Below, piece by piece: positions 48,300-59,529 of a stretch of DNA of 64,000 nucleotides. This DNA is from Bretschneidera sinensis (lineage: Eukaryota; Streptophyta; Magnoliopsida; Brassicales; Akaniaceae): positions 106,999,088-107,063,087 of the forward strand of contig CM043702.1 in the NCBI GenBank assembly GCA_023935145.1, in the 5' to 3' direction. Below the pieces are notes generated by a model. The model made no database searches, was not told where the DNA came from, and was given only the letters and a program-made list of their open reading frames with translations. Position 1 is the stretch's first letter, and every line of letters begins with the position of its first letter. The translations under genes were made by a program, and so were the position numbers.

Positions 48300-49608
48300 C
48301 GTTGTCTTCTCCTGATCTTAAGGGTCCATAGGGACCTAGTTATATCCAGAATAACCATCCAAGAAGAAATAGTAATCATGCCCAGCAAAGCGCTCCACCA
48401 TCTGATTAATAAATGGGAGTGGAAAGTGGTCATTCCTTATGGTAGCATTCAACTTACGGTAGTCTATTCACACTCTCTATCCTGACTGAACACGAGTTGG
48501 CACTAACTCATCGTTCTTATTCTTCACTATCATTAATCCAGCCTGCTTGGGCATGACATGGATCGGGCTTACCAACTTGCATAGTTGGGTTGAGCCTTCT
48601 CTGTAGCTCCCTCAATGACTTGGCATTCTCCTTTAAATGTATCTTGTGCATCACTAATGAGGGACTGATTCCCTTGATATCCTCAATAGCTTCCTTGTGC
48701 TCTCTTAAAACATCTAATAATTTCTTCTCTTGAGCCTCAACTAAATCTGAAGCTATAATCACAGGCAAAGAATATGCTGAACCTAGGAACTTATACTTAA
48801 GATTGTCCGGTAAAGGTTTAAGTTCCTTCTTGGGGGGTTCAGGTTCTATGGTCTCCTCCTTCTCACTGCTCTCCCGAGGAACAGACTCTAAAATGGTATT
48901 TGCTTGCTCAAGTAACTTATCGAAATCCATATCCTCTCCAAACTGAGTAAAGCATGCCTCCAGGAGGACTTCAATGCTTGATTCATCCACAATCTCCTCA
49001 ATAATCTCCTCTATCAAGCATACATTTCTCACTTCATCAAATTCCAGTGGTTGCTAAGTGATATCAAAGATATTCAACTCCACTGTCATATTTTCGAAGA
49101 AAATCTTCATCACCTCTGTCCTACAATTTATCAGGGCATTAGCTGTGGCTAAGAATGGTCACCCTAGAATCATCGGTATCTGAATCCCTACATTTTGAAC
49201 TGGCTTTGTGTCTAACACAATAAAATCCACGGGGAAACAAAACTTATCCACCTTTATGAAAACATCCTCAACTACTCCCCGTGGTATTTTCGCTGACCTA
49301 TCAGCCAATTGAAGCATTGTGGATGTGGGCTTCAATTCTCCTAACCCCAACTGCAAATAGACTGAGTAGGGCAGAAGATTCATGCTCGCTCCTAAATCCA
49401 ATAGAGCCCTTTCAATCTGGCTGACTCCTATCATGCAAGAGATAGTAGGATACCATGGGTCCTTATACTTGATCGGCATCTTGTACTGAAGGATTGAGCT
49501 AACTTGTTCGGTCAAAAACGCCTTCTTTGGGACATTCGTCCTCCTCCTGACAGTGATCAAGTCTTTTAAGAAATTGGCATATGATGGCACTTGCTGGATG
49601 GCGTCCAA
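48300..49608 (-). pseudogene. Element X protease and N-terminal RT
   Basis: Protease block 49159-49608 with LDLGASMNLLPYS active site and MILG near its end. Linker block 48517-49032 with LPDNLKYKFLG, KEAIEDIKGISPS and LRELQRRLNPTMQ, after which a deletion removes the EVIKLL to VPKKSG region equivalent and shifts the frame. 48300-48516 reads RT (VYRKLN-like, FPLPFINQMVERF-like, FFLDGYSG-like) and connects to 8009. A stop or frameshift separates every block. Confidence 0.85.
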
Positions 49609-50944
49609 AAGTGGGATATTGATTTAGACTTGCTTGAACACTTCCAGAATTTCCTCAAACTTCCCTCCTTTCTTGGGCTCTTGTAATCTCTCAGGGTAAG
49701 GCATTTTAGGTACAAACGACCTAAGAGGATCCTTAACAGTAGGTATGGCTGTAGATGGCTCAGTATCTCTTTTCTTCTTGTTGCCACTTTCTTACCCTTG
49801 TTGCATAGCAGGGTTCTTTTCCACTCGATTGTCCACTTGTCTCCTAGACCTTAATGTGACAATCGATTGCACTTATTCCTACCCGTGCGTAGGATTTAAT
49901 GAATTTCCAACCGCAAACTATCCCTTCGGGTTGGGCACGGGTTGATTGGGGAACGTTCCCTTCTCTCTTTCACCCAAGTGACTTACGATTTGCCCCATTT
50001 GACTCTCTAGCTTGGCAATCGCTTAGGTGTATGCTATTGTCGCACTCCTCACTTCGTTGATGGATTGGCCGATCATCTTCATGAACTCCTTGAGGGTGTC
50101 CTCCAATGACTGTGAAACCAGTACTGGCACTTGAGTGTGAGCTTGGTAAGCAGGTGATTATACTGGATGGACTGAGCGACCATGACTTAGAATTGGTGGA
50201 GGAAATCTGGGAGGGTATTGATTGTGAGCATGATGAGGAGCTCCTCCCTGATTCATCGGTTGGTTCTACTTCCATGAAAAATTAGGGTGGTTCCGCCACC
50301 CTGGATTGTAAGTCTCAGAGTAAGATCCATTTGATTGCCTCTGATAGTCATTGAAAGCATTTACTTGTTCTGTGGGACACTCGGCAAAAGCCAGCATAGA
50401 TGGACAATTCTGTGCTAAATGCATAGGACTAGCACAGATGGAGCAGCTATCAACATTGAATGTATTGGCCTTGGTGAGAGCATTTATCTTTATCTTCAAG
50501 TCAGTATCCTCCTTAATCTCATAGATGCCTCCTTTCCTAGAAGCACGACTGGACTTGTCCCGACAGCTTGAAAAATCCCACTGCTACGAGTTATCGGACA
50601 ACTTGTCCAATCCTTGTATACTTCATCCCCCGTCAGACTTAAGAATGCCCCCCATCCATAGACTCGATCATGCTACGGTTGGGTTGAGTCAACCCTTAGT
50701 AGAAGAACTGAATGAGTCTCCACTTCTCATATCCATGTGGAGGGCATATGATCGGTAACTCTTTGAAACACTCTCAACTCTCAGAAAACTTCTCATCCTT
50801 CTCATGAGTGAAAGAACTAATCTCCTTTCGGTACTCATTCACTCTAGACATTGGGAAAAACTTATTATAGAATTTACTCAACAGATTTTCCCAATATTTA
50901 ATAGACCCGAGTGTGTTAGAATCCAACCATGCCCTAGCTCTACC
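49609..50944 (-). pseudogene. Element X gag, degenerate and truncated at its 5' end
   Basis: Zinc knuckle CSICASPMHLAQNC and YSETYNPGWRNHPNFS block at 50266-50499; Gln/Ser-rich and protease-proximal sequence to the left (49620-50265) with several frameshifts. 50500-50944 can be followed through the capsid domain to a GRARAWLDS-like segment at 50944, where copia K begins. Gag start, PBS and proximal LTR are missing. Confidence 0.8.
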
Positions 50945-51656
50945 AGGCAGCGGCGCACCGTCCAGAAGCTCTACCAGCGCACTCTACCCTAGCGGCGCAC
51001 CGCACCCTGCTGAGCGGCGCACCATTAGGCACACTCCTTTGCAAGCATTTAAGAGGCTTCAAGGCACTCCAAGACCAGTGCGCACAAGGCCAAAACGCAC
51101 AACATAACTTGGAAATAAATGAAGGGCTAGGATTTCAAGGAAATCAAGATCAAAGGGGTAGATTGATTCATAAGATTATCCAAGAAATGAAAGGCTATAA
51201 AAGGGGTTCTCAAGCCTCATTTTTCATAAGATAAGATAGAACAACACATGAGATTGATGTGACATTGTGAGATCAATTGTAAACACTTAGAGAGAATTGT
51301 GTAAGAGTGACAAAAACAAGAGGGACTCTTTGTTAGGCTGGTTGTAAACAAGAGAGAGTAGTATAGAGAGTGAGTTGTAATCTCCTTTCTTTTCTTCTTG
51401 TTTCTTTAAGACCATTGTGGGTTCTTGAAGGGGATTGTTGTAACTTTGTAAGAACCATTGATTAGTGCAGAGAGTTCGGAGGAACTCACGGGGACGTAGG
51501 CACATTGCCGAACCTCGACAACAATTGCTTGTCTTCTTTTCTTTCTTTGATTTTCTGTTCTTGTGTTCGATTGCTGAAATTCTTTCTAAATGTCACTTAA
51601 GACTTGGGTGTTTGGAAGATCACCACCTGGTAACCTTACTTAGGTGATTTCCAACA
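50945..51656 (+). repeat. 5' LTR of element K, truncated
   Basis: Aligns with 55613-56307. Carries three AGCGGCGCACC motifs (about 50948, 50990 and 51014), TATA box TATAAAAG at 51196-51203 and ends GATTTCCAACA. Confidence 0.88.
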
Positions 51657-51657
51657 G

Positions 51658-51669
51658 TGGTATCAGAGC
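51658..51669 (+). other. Primer-binding site (initiator tRNA-Met) of element K
   Basis: TGGTATCAGAGC one base after the LTR. The leader 51670-51920 contains two partial direct repeats around GATTCAAGAACGGTG and GATTAAGAACGGTG. Confidence 0.93.
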
Positions 51670-51920
51670 TTTGGTCAGTAGAATCAGAGCTGCACAGCTG
51701 GTTATCGAAGCAAGAAGTATAAGGTACGGAGCCAAGACTCCAAGAATCAAAGATTAACTTCTTGGGTGATTCAAGAACGGTGTAAAGATCAAGATCCGGT
51801 CGTGTTCTTGAAAGTTGATTAAGAACGGTGTTAAGATCCATCTTCGATCTGTGTTCTTGAAGTTGAAGAAAGCATTTGTGGGTAGTGCATAAATCAGGGA
51901 TCTTGTCCGCAAAAAAAAAG

Positions 51921-54900
51921 ATGGCTTCAAATTTCGGTATTGAGAAGTTTGATGGACAGGGAAATTTTTCCCTGTGGAAGCAGAAGATCAAGGAGGTTCT
52001 AGTGCAACAGAAAGTGGACTTAGCTCTTGGAGAAGATGATGCTTTTCTAGCAAGTACCACAGAGGACCAGTGGATTAAGATGAAGAAGATAGCATACAGC
52101 ACCATCTTCTTGCACTTGTCGGATAATGTCACAAAGGAGTGCGGAGACTCGGAAGATCCAGCTGCAATATGGAAGAAACTAAATGAGTTGTTTCTTGCCA
52201 AGACTCTCCCGGATAAGAGGTATTTTTGTAAATGAATCTTTGCTTTTAAATTTGATCCTAATAAAGAGTTGCAAGGTAATCTTGATGCCAAGATAAGGAG
52301 TGCATCAAGTGGTAAAGGGTTATTCTTTAAAAGAAGGCCAGCAACTCGGTATGGCAGCAACCATGGCTACTACTGAGACAGAGGTAGAGGAGAGAGCCAT
52401 GGGAGAGTGCAAAGCAGCATGCATGGCTACTACCAGGACAGAGGTAGAGGAGAGAGCCATGGGAGAGTGCACAGCAACATGCATGGCTACTACCGGGATA
52501 GAGGTAGAGGAGAAAGCCATGGGAGAATGCATTCCAAACTGAGATTTGGAGGGAAGAACTGCTACTACTGCCATAAGGAGGGTCATGTCAAGAAAGATTG
52601 CAAGAAGATGACAAGGGATAGAGGAGGAAGCCATACCAAGAATGGAGAGGCTTCGATTACCAAAACAGATAACAAGATGATGATGTTCTTGTTGTGTGCT
52701 CGGGTGTGAGCAAGGGGCAAGAAGGCAGTGGGAAATGGATCTTGGACACCGGGTGCACTCATCATATGTGCCCTCACAAGGAATGGTTCAAGAATTTTAA
52801 GGAGATCAATGATGGAGTCTTCTTGGGGAATGATATTTCTTACCAAGTAAGAGGCATATGAGACATCCAATTGAGGATGTTTGATGGAGTCACAAGGCTG
52901 CTGCGAAATATAAGATATCTTCCAGATTTGAAGAGGAACTTTATCTCATTGGGGCAGCTGGATTCCATGGGGTATACATGCAAAGTAGAGGGAGGAAAGA
53001 TCAAGGTGGCTAAGGGATCTTTGGTAGTGATCAAGGTAGCAAGAAACAATGGACTCTATGAGATGATCGGAGAGACAGAAATCAATGATCAAGCAGCAAA
53101 CTTGATGGCTGAGATGGATAAGGCAACCCTTTGGCATACTCGCTTGGGACATATAAGCGAAGAAGGCCTGTAAGTTCTCAGCAAGGATGGCATACTTGGT
53201 GGAGATAAAGTAGAGGAAATTGATTTCGGTGAGAGTTGCATTCTTGGGAAGCAACACCGGGTCAGCTTCAACACCAGAGTGGACAAATCTAAGGGGAGTC
53301 TTGACTACATTCATGCAGACCTTTGGGGACCAGCAACGACACCAACATAGGGAGGTAACTTTTACTCTCTATCTTTAATTGATGATTATTCAAGAAAAGT
53401 GTGGGTTTATTTGCTTAGGAATAAATCTGATGCCTTGAATAAATTTGTTGTGTGGAAGAAGTTGCTGGAAACTCAAACGGGTAGGGTAGTTAAGACTTTA
53501 CGAACCGATAATGGCTTAGAATTTTGCAATAATGATTTTGATAAATTCTGTGAATTAAATGGCATTCTAAGGCATAGGACGGTTGTAAAAACACCCCAAA
53601 AAAATGGAGTTGCTGAAAGAATGAATAGAACTCTTATGGAGAAGGTTAAGTGCATGTTAAATGGATCTGGTTTACCAAAATATTTTTGGAGAGAAGCTGT
53701 GGCTACAACTGCATACTTAGTAAATAGATCACCCTCTAGAGCATTAGAGCTCAAGACTCCCATGGAGATATGGAGTGGAAAACCCCCTGAATTAAACAAC
53801 CTTAGGACTCTTGGTTGTGCTGCATATGCACATCAAAAGAAGGATAAACTTAGCCCAAGATCTAGAAAATGTGTATTTCTAGGATATGGTGATGGGGTTA
53901 AGGGATATAGGTTGTGGTCTTTAGAAAAGAGGGGCATGAAACTAATTATAAGTAGAGATGTTATCTTTAATTAATTATTATTTCCCTACTTGGAGAAAAC
54001 TAACCCTGCAGGGGCTAGTGAGCAAACCAGTCCGAAAATTGTTGAGCATCGCATCAAGGAGCACTCGGTTCAGGTAGAGCAGAGGAGCCAAGAGGGTTCG
54101 AACCAGGTAGAGCCCTTGGATAAAGGCCAATCTTAAGAAACTCAAGAAGGAGAGGCTGAACAAGAAGAGGTTAATGCAGTAAATAACTATCAGCTCACAA
54201 GAGACCGGGGAAGGAGAGTGGTTTGACCACCCTTGTGATATGGGTTTGCAAAAGCTAATGTAGCAGCTCCTTGGAAAGAAGGAGTTGTAGAACTAGAAAC
54301 TTATACGGATGCCAGGGAGTGTAGGGATTCGTCAAAGTGGCAGCTGCTATGGAGGAAGAAATGGACTCTTTGATGAAGAACAACTTCTAGGAATTAGTGA
54401 AAATTCCAGGAAAGCAGAAAGTTGTAGAATGTAAGTGCACTTACAAGATCAAAGAAGGGTACCCTCCAGGGGATGAAGTCCGGAACAAAGCTAGGATGAT
54501 GGCGAATGGGTTCACAAGAAGAGAAGACATAGGTTTCACAGAAAATGTGGAGAAGATGGTGAGTATCCTCACCTATGTCATTGATGGGCTGTTGGTTTGG
54601 AACAGTAGGAAGAGGATGAAAAGGTTTACATCCCAACTCAGTGAGGAGTTTGAAAGGAAGGATCTTAGCCTTACACAAAAGATCCTTGGGATGTGTAGAA
54701 TCCAAGAAAATGAGAGAAATCGGTTGAGGGTTTCTTGGGCAATAGGTGTTCTCAGCAAATTTGTGAGTAATCCCGGAAAGAAGCATTGGCTTGGGATGAA
54801 GAGGTTACTGAGGTAATTGAAGGCTCAGTGGCAGCCAATGGTAGCACTCATAACAACCGGGGCAGAATGCATAGCGGCTACGGAAGCCATAAAGGAGGCT

Positions 54901-55185
54901 ATAGGGTGCAAAGAGTTGTTGGACGAGTGGGAGGTCCTAAAAGAGCAGGTTGTGGTGTCTTTTGATAGCCAAAGTGTGGGGCACTTATGGAGGAATCCGG
55001 TGTTCCATGGGGGGACAAAGCATATGGATGTTCGGTATCATTACATTCCGAAAAATGGTACGAAAGAATGCATTCATGTTGACAAGAAGACCATGGAGGA
55101 AAGTCCTACAGATTTAGGTACTAAAGTTCTACCTCTAAGTAAGTTCAATCATTTCCTTGAACTACTTAGGATTGGAGTTGGTTAA
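51921..55185 (+). pseudogene. Element K copia polyprotein, many frameshifts and an RT deletion
   Basis: Gag start MASNFGIEKFDGQGNFSLWK (51921-52235); Arg-Gly repeats (52365-52543) before the zinc knuckle CYYCHKEGHVKKDC (52560-52601); protease with DTG at 52745-52753; integrase pre-domain LWHTRLGHIS (about 53128); integrase core with HADLWGP, RTDNGLEF and PQKNGVAERMNR, so D, D and E are all present (about 53307, 53498 and 53613); GCAAYAH and KCVFLGY blocks to 53974. RT survives as KCTYKIK (54397 on) joined by a deletion to a mutated catalytic box YVID instead of YVDD (about 54579). RNase H tail 54817-55185 with GTKHMDVRYHYI. Confidence 0.88.
52365..52543 (+). repeat. Three tandem 60-base repeats in K gag
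   Basis: Copies start GGCTACTAC at 52365, 52425 and 52485, period exactly 60 bases, so each adds 20 residues in frame. The encoded unit is GYYxDRGRGESHGRVHSxMH, an Arg-Gly-rich linker in front of the zinc knuckle that likely adds nucleic-acid-binding capacity. Confidence 0.92.
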
Positions 55186-55268
55186 TTTGAGATTCTAAAT
55201 GATGTTGGATCCCGAAGCATTCTGCACAATGGTTCAGGTTTTTTGAACACTTAGACAGAGGTAAAGAT

Positions 55269-56307
55269 TGTTGTTATTTGTCTAAGGTTCAAGCAGGTTC
55301 ATCCATGGTTTAAAGTTAGTTAAAGTCCAAACCAATTATGGGATATCAAAGTTCAGCAAGTTAGAAGGTTGCACACATATGTGTGCATTAATTTGGAATA
55401 TGGGAAGACCATGCGCACTAGTGTGCGCACTTCTGCACCTAGGCAGAAACTAGTGTGCACAGCAGCTGAAGCAGGAAGGCACAGTAGCTGAAGCAGGAAG
55501 GCACAGTAGCTGAAGCAGGAAGGCATAGCATCAGTGTGCGGTGAGCTGCACACACCAAGCGGTGTGCCTTCCAGAGAGGCATGTTCCAGGACTGGGTGAG
55601 GGGCATGCCACACAGCAGGCAACGGTGCACCGTCTAGAAGCTCCACCAGTGCACTCTGCCATAGCGGCGCACCGCTAGGCATACTCCTTTGCAAGCATTT
55701 AGGAGGCTTCAAGGCACTCCAAGACCAGTGTGCACAAGGCCAAAATGCACAGCATAACTTGGAGATAAATGAAGGGCTAGGATTTCAAGGAAATCAAGAT
55801 CAAAGGGGTGAGATTGATTCACAAGATTGTCCAAGAAATGAAAGGCTATAAAAGGGGTTCTCAAGCCTCATTTTTCATAAGATAAGATTGAACAACACAT
55901 GAGATTGATGTGACATTGTGAGATCAATTGTAAACACTTAGAGAGAATTGTGTAAGAGTGACAAACACAAGAGGGACTCTTTGTTAGGCTGATTGTAAAC
56001 AAGAGAGAGTAGTATAGAGAGTGACTTGTAATCTCCTTTCTTTTCTTCTTGTTTCTTCAAGACCATTGCGGGTTCTTGAAGGGGATTGCTGTAACTTTGT
56101 AAGAACCATTGATTAGTGCAAAGAGGTTGGAGGAACTCATGGGGACGTAGGCACATTGTCGAACCTCGACAACAATTGCTTGTCTTCTTTTCTTTCTTTG
56201 ATTTTCTGTTCTTGTGTTCGATTGCTGAAATTCTTTCTATAAGTCACTCAAGACTTGGGTGATTGAAAGATCACCACCTGGGCATCTTACTTAGGTGATT
56301 TTCAACA
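55269..56307 (+). repeat. 3' LTR of element K
   Basis: About 1039 bases from TGTTGTTATTTG to TTTTCAACA with TGTTG/CAACA ends, preceded by the purine-rich GACAGAGGTAAAGAT. Holds three 22-base repeats AGCTGAAGCAGGAAGGC (55464-55529), GCGGCGCACC-type motifs (55623-55675) and TATAAAAG at 55847-55854. The start is inferred from the matching terminal repeats. Confidence 0.75.
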
Positions 56308-56952
56308 ACAACAAATACCCTAATTAAACCAAAACCATCCAATGTATCTGTTTAATTTACAAATCATAATGGATATCCAATTTAACTTCGAATGATTCTC
56401 TGTATCTGTTAAATGAAACACACGAAATATCCAATTTGAACAATTTATAAATTATCAATCGTAAGATTTTACTCAATCAATTGAAATAGAACATTTAATA
56501 CTAAAAATATCATAATTGTATGAATATATCTGAAAAATATAATGCTAAACAATGGAAAGGCTTCATCTTCAACCTTAACTTAAGATTTTAGCCACTCATG
56601 ATTATGAAACTAAATTTCACAATTAAAGTACTAAGCATTAAAACTCAAAAAAAATAAATTAAAACTGACACATTGAAAGAAATTCCACTTACTGATGTTG
56701 AGCAGCGCTTTCCCCTTTGGTAGCAAAGCCTTGGAGATCCACCAGAATGCCAATAAAAGTCCTCTAGAATGCCCTAAGAGGCTCTCCAGCTTGCTTACTT
56801 AAGATGAACAGAAGATGGGCTTATATAGGGAAACACCACGAGTGCAACGTGTTTCAAATCTGATGAGGGATACTGCAGATTCCAGCTTTCACTCTTTGAC
56901 CTTTGTCTACTTAAATTGCCATAACGTTCTCTAGAAAAATCGTATTTACAAT
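56308..56952 (-). repeat. Remnant of the X 5' LTR
   Basis: Aligns with about 3243-3885 of the LTR at 2094-4326 (AACCAAAACCATCCAATGTAT, GCTTTCCCCTT, the TATAG region at 56821 and the start of the 187-base duplicated segment). Cut on the left by K and on the right by the LTR starting at 56953. Confidence 0.85.
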
Positions 56953-58201
56953 TGATAGGAACACTTTATGTGATGTTTTTAATACTTTTCCTACTCTATT
57001 TGGCTTTGTAATTCTCTTAATTTTGTTATTTTGAGCTTAGTTTCTATTCTTAGTGTTTAGAGAGCTTGTGAACGTGGGAATGGCAAAAGAAGGTGCAAAA
57101 GATGAGTTTTCCTAGTTACTTTAGGAAATCTAAGTGGATCAAGAAAACAATCTTATCATTCTAAGAAACTTTCCTAATTTGGAAACTTTCCTTTTTGATA
57201 TCTTTCCTTATTTATTATTTTCTTATTTCTTTGTAGGGAATTTCCATCTTGGAATTTCGGGAGGACCCAATGACCAGACTTAAAATGGTCATATCTTCTT
57301 GCATGCATCTCCAAATGGGCTGAAACTTATTGAGTTGGAAAGATGACGTCTTGAACTTCAATTTGAACCTAAGGAAGTCTCAAAAAGGATATCGTTTGAG
57401 CATGTTATGATGGGCCTAAACCTAGTAGGCTATTGCATCCGAATTTTCTTCCACTTTGGGCTTGGACCTTGCACCTTGCTTAGTTGACAAAAGTATTATG
57501 TGATTTTTGTAGGGCAAGCCCATGTTAGGTTGGACATACCTATGTCATTAATTTACCTTCTAAATTAGCCCAACCGAAACCCTATTTTTTATTTCCAATT
57601 GTGCATAGCCCAAAACCCTAATTTCTTTCCTAATTTTGCACAAGCCAGCCACCTATTTTTATTTCTCATTCTGCACAGCCCAAAACCCTAATTTCTCTCC
57701 TAATTTTGCACAACCCGGCCACCTATTATTTTCCTTCTAATTAAAGCCCAGCCACAACCCTAATTTACATTCTAAACAAGCCTAGTCAGCCACCTCAATT
57801 ATCCTCCCACATGTACACAGCCGCAAACCTAGTTTCTCTTCTATATATACAAAGCCGAAAACCCTTTTGAGGAGATATTTTTCTCATCATCTTTTCGGAG
57901 AGCTCTCTACTCTAACTCAAGAAGCAAGATGCTGAAACACTCCACCTTTCCATCTCCAATTGTGAGCATATAAGGACTTTTCCAGATTGTGCTCTCCTTC
58001 ATCGATCATCCTTAGCCGTGAGGTTCATCACCATTAACATCTCAAGCTTCCTTGAGTGTGTTAAAGAAGTGTAACCCTTACTGCTATTCTTTTTAATTGT
58101 TTCAGAATTGGTTGTTATTGGATTAAAGAATATTGAGTTTGATTCTTATGTTGGAGTTTATTGTTAATTCAATGAGTTGGTTAATTTTCAGATTTATTGT
58201 T
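56953..58201 (+). repeat. Older LTR related to the P/G/H/C family, with inverted promoter segment
   Basis: Starts TGATAGGAACACTTTATGTG and matches the P LTR up to about 57258. It then carries the shared promoter segment in reverse orientation (57259-57555), a region of about 70-base repeats built on GCCCAAAACCCTAATTTC (57602-57730), a TATATATA-type box (57842-57849) and again P-LTR-like R/U5 sequence (from about 57895). Cut by element V at 58202. The body of this element lies outside the window. Confidence 0.82.
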
Positions 58202-59529
58202 TGTTGCGCATTTATTTACCTAAGTAAATAAGCAAATAATCGCAATCATTTTACTTGCAAGTGCACAAGTTCAACAGTAGCATAGTGTGAGAATGCAAGA
58301 TTATCTTCATAGAGATTGGTAAAGTTGAATTTAAAATTAGTTTCTTCAAAGTAAAAAGAAATAACTGTTGAATGTTAAGTAATAATAATGAAACATAGGG
58401 CTTTGATATCCACCACTAGTCATACTTTCCCAATGAGTAATAGGTTAATGCACTAGCCTTCTTATAAATACCTAATGGTTGCCAACCTAAGGGTATGGTA
58501 TCTACCCTTTAAGCTATTGATTTCCCTAAGCACCGAGTTAGGTATGGTATCTACTCTAACTCTTTTCTTCCTTAAGCAATTCAGCATGGTATCTACTGAG
58601 TTGTTCCTTAAGAAAGCATAAGATTTATGGAAATCGACAACCACATGAGACCTAGAGTATGGTATCTACTCCCAATTTCTCATGTCGATTAATCCAAGAA
58701 TCCGGTGTGGATATCTTTGGTTACTACTGTCAGACCCAGGACTCGGTCATCCAAATTGATCTAACTAACAAGTCCATACCACATACATACATTGGCCATA
58801 CACATATATATGAGGAATTTAAATAAACACAGGCATTAATCAAGTTAAGCATCATAATAAAGGCTATTTGCAAAAATTATTAATGAATAAATATATGGGA
58901 AAGCATAACTAGGGCTTTAATCGAGCCCTATAAAGAGTCAGTTACACATGCTGTCTAAGATAAACATCATATATAAACTAAACATAAAGTGAAGAATAAA
59001 CCCGAGAGAAGAGGCGTCAATTCTCTCCCAAAGCTTATAACTCCGAGCAAAAGTAAAAGATAAAAGAAGTGATCTCCAAGAAGTTATCTTTTTGTGTGTA
59101 CTTTACATGTGTATTTATAGTGCTTGAGTATTCTTAGTAGGCTCTGGAAACCCTAATTTCCAAAAATGCAAAACCTCCTCTATTTCCAAAACTAGTTCTG
59201 TCGTTTTACTGTTCATGCCCGTACATGTGCGCTCGATTGCATGCGTCTTGCGCTCGATCGCAAGTGCTGCACTCGATCCTTCTTGTGTGCGCACGATGAC
59301 AGTGTGCGTTCGATCACACCCAATAGTGCGCTCGGTCGCACTTTGACCAGAAGCTGCTCCAGGATTTCCAGGTTTCTTCCTTTAAGTGCCAAAAATGCTT
59401 CTTTTTCTCCAAGACCCTATAAAAACATGTAAAACACACAAATGAAGTAAAATATACTAAATTAACATAACTTAGGACCTAACAAATGCAAATAAGAGTG
59501 CTTAAATATGAATATTTAAGCCTCTATCA
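58202..59529 (-). repeat. 3' LTR of element V
   Basis: About 1.33 kb; on the minus strand from TGATAGAGGCTTAAATATTC to AAATGCGCAACA. Holds four GTAGATACCATA-type repeats (plus strand TATGGTATCTAC at 58494, 58543, 58585 and 58658), TATA box TATAAATA (minus, 59112-59119) and a cluster of TGCGCTCGATCGCA-like motifs (59228-59341). Confidence 0.82.

Larger units (their letters stand above)
50945..56307 (+). mobile_element. Element K: decayed Ty1/copia retrotransposon with truncated 5' LTR
   Basis: Domain order gag, protease, integrase, RT, RNase H is that of copia elements. Initiator-Met PBS at 51658-51669. The 5' LTR lacks its first 345 or so bases, and X sequence directly abuts it, so one deletion removed X gag start, X PBS, half of the X LTR and the start of K. 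Right flank is the X 5' LTR. No target duplication remains. Confidence 0.9.
2094..56952 (-). mobile_element. Element X: Athila-like Ty3/gypsy retrotransposon, host of the central nest
   Basis: Segments 2094-8009, 48300-50944 and 56308-56952 form one minus-strand element in the order LTR, gag, protease, RT, RNase H, integrase, LTR. It is split by P (8010-48299) and by copia K plus a deletion (50945-56307) that removed its gag start, PBS and the proximal half of the 5' LTR. Continuity across P is proven by the CGTTG duplication and by RT sequence resuming at 48300. The true right end is unknown because its 5' LTR is interrupted at 56952. Confidence 0.85.

Noticed and set aside
50525..51107. Short plus-strand reading frames around 50525-51107
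   Set aside because: They are shadows of the minus-strand X gag and of the K LTR; no family similarity.
50909..56312. A target-site duplication around copia K
   Set aside because: The left flank is X gag and the right flank is X LTR with no shared bases; the 5' LTR is truncated, so none can be expected.
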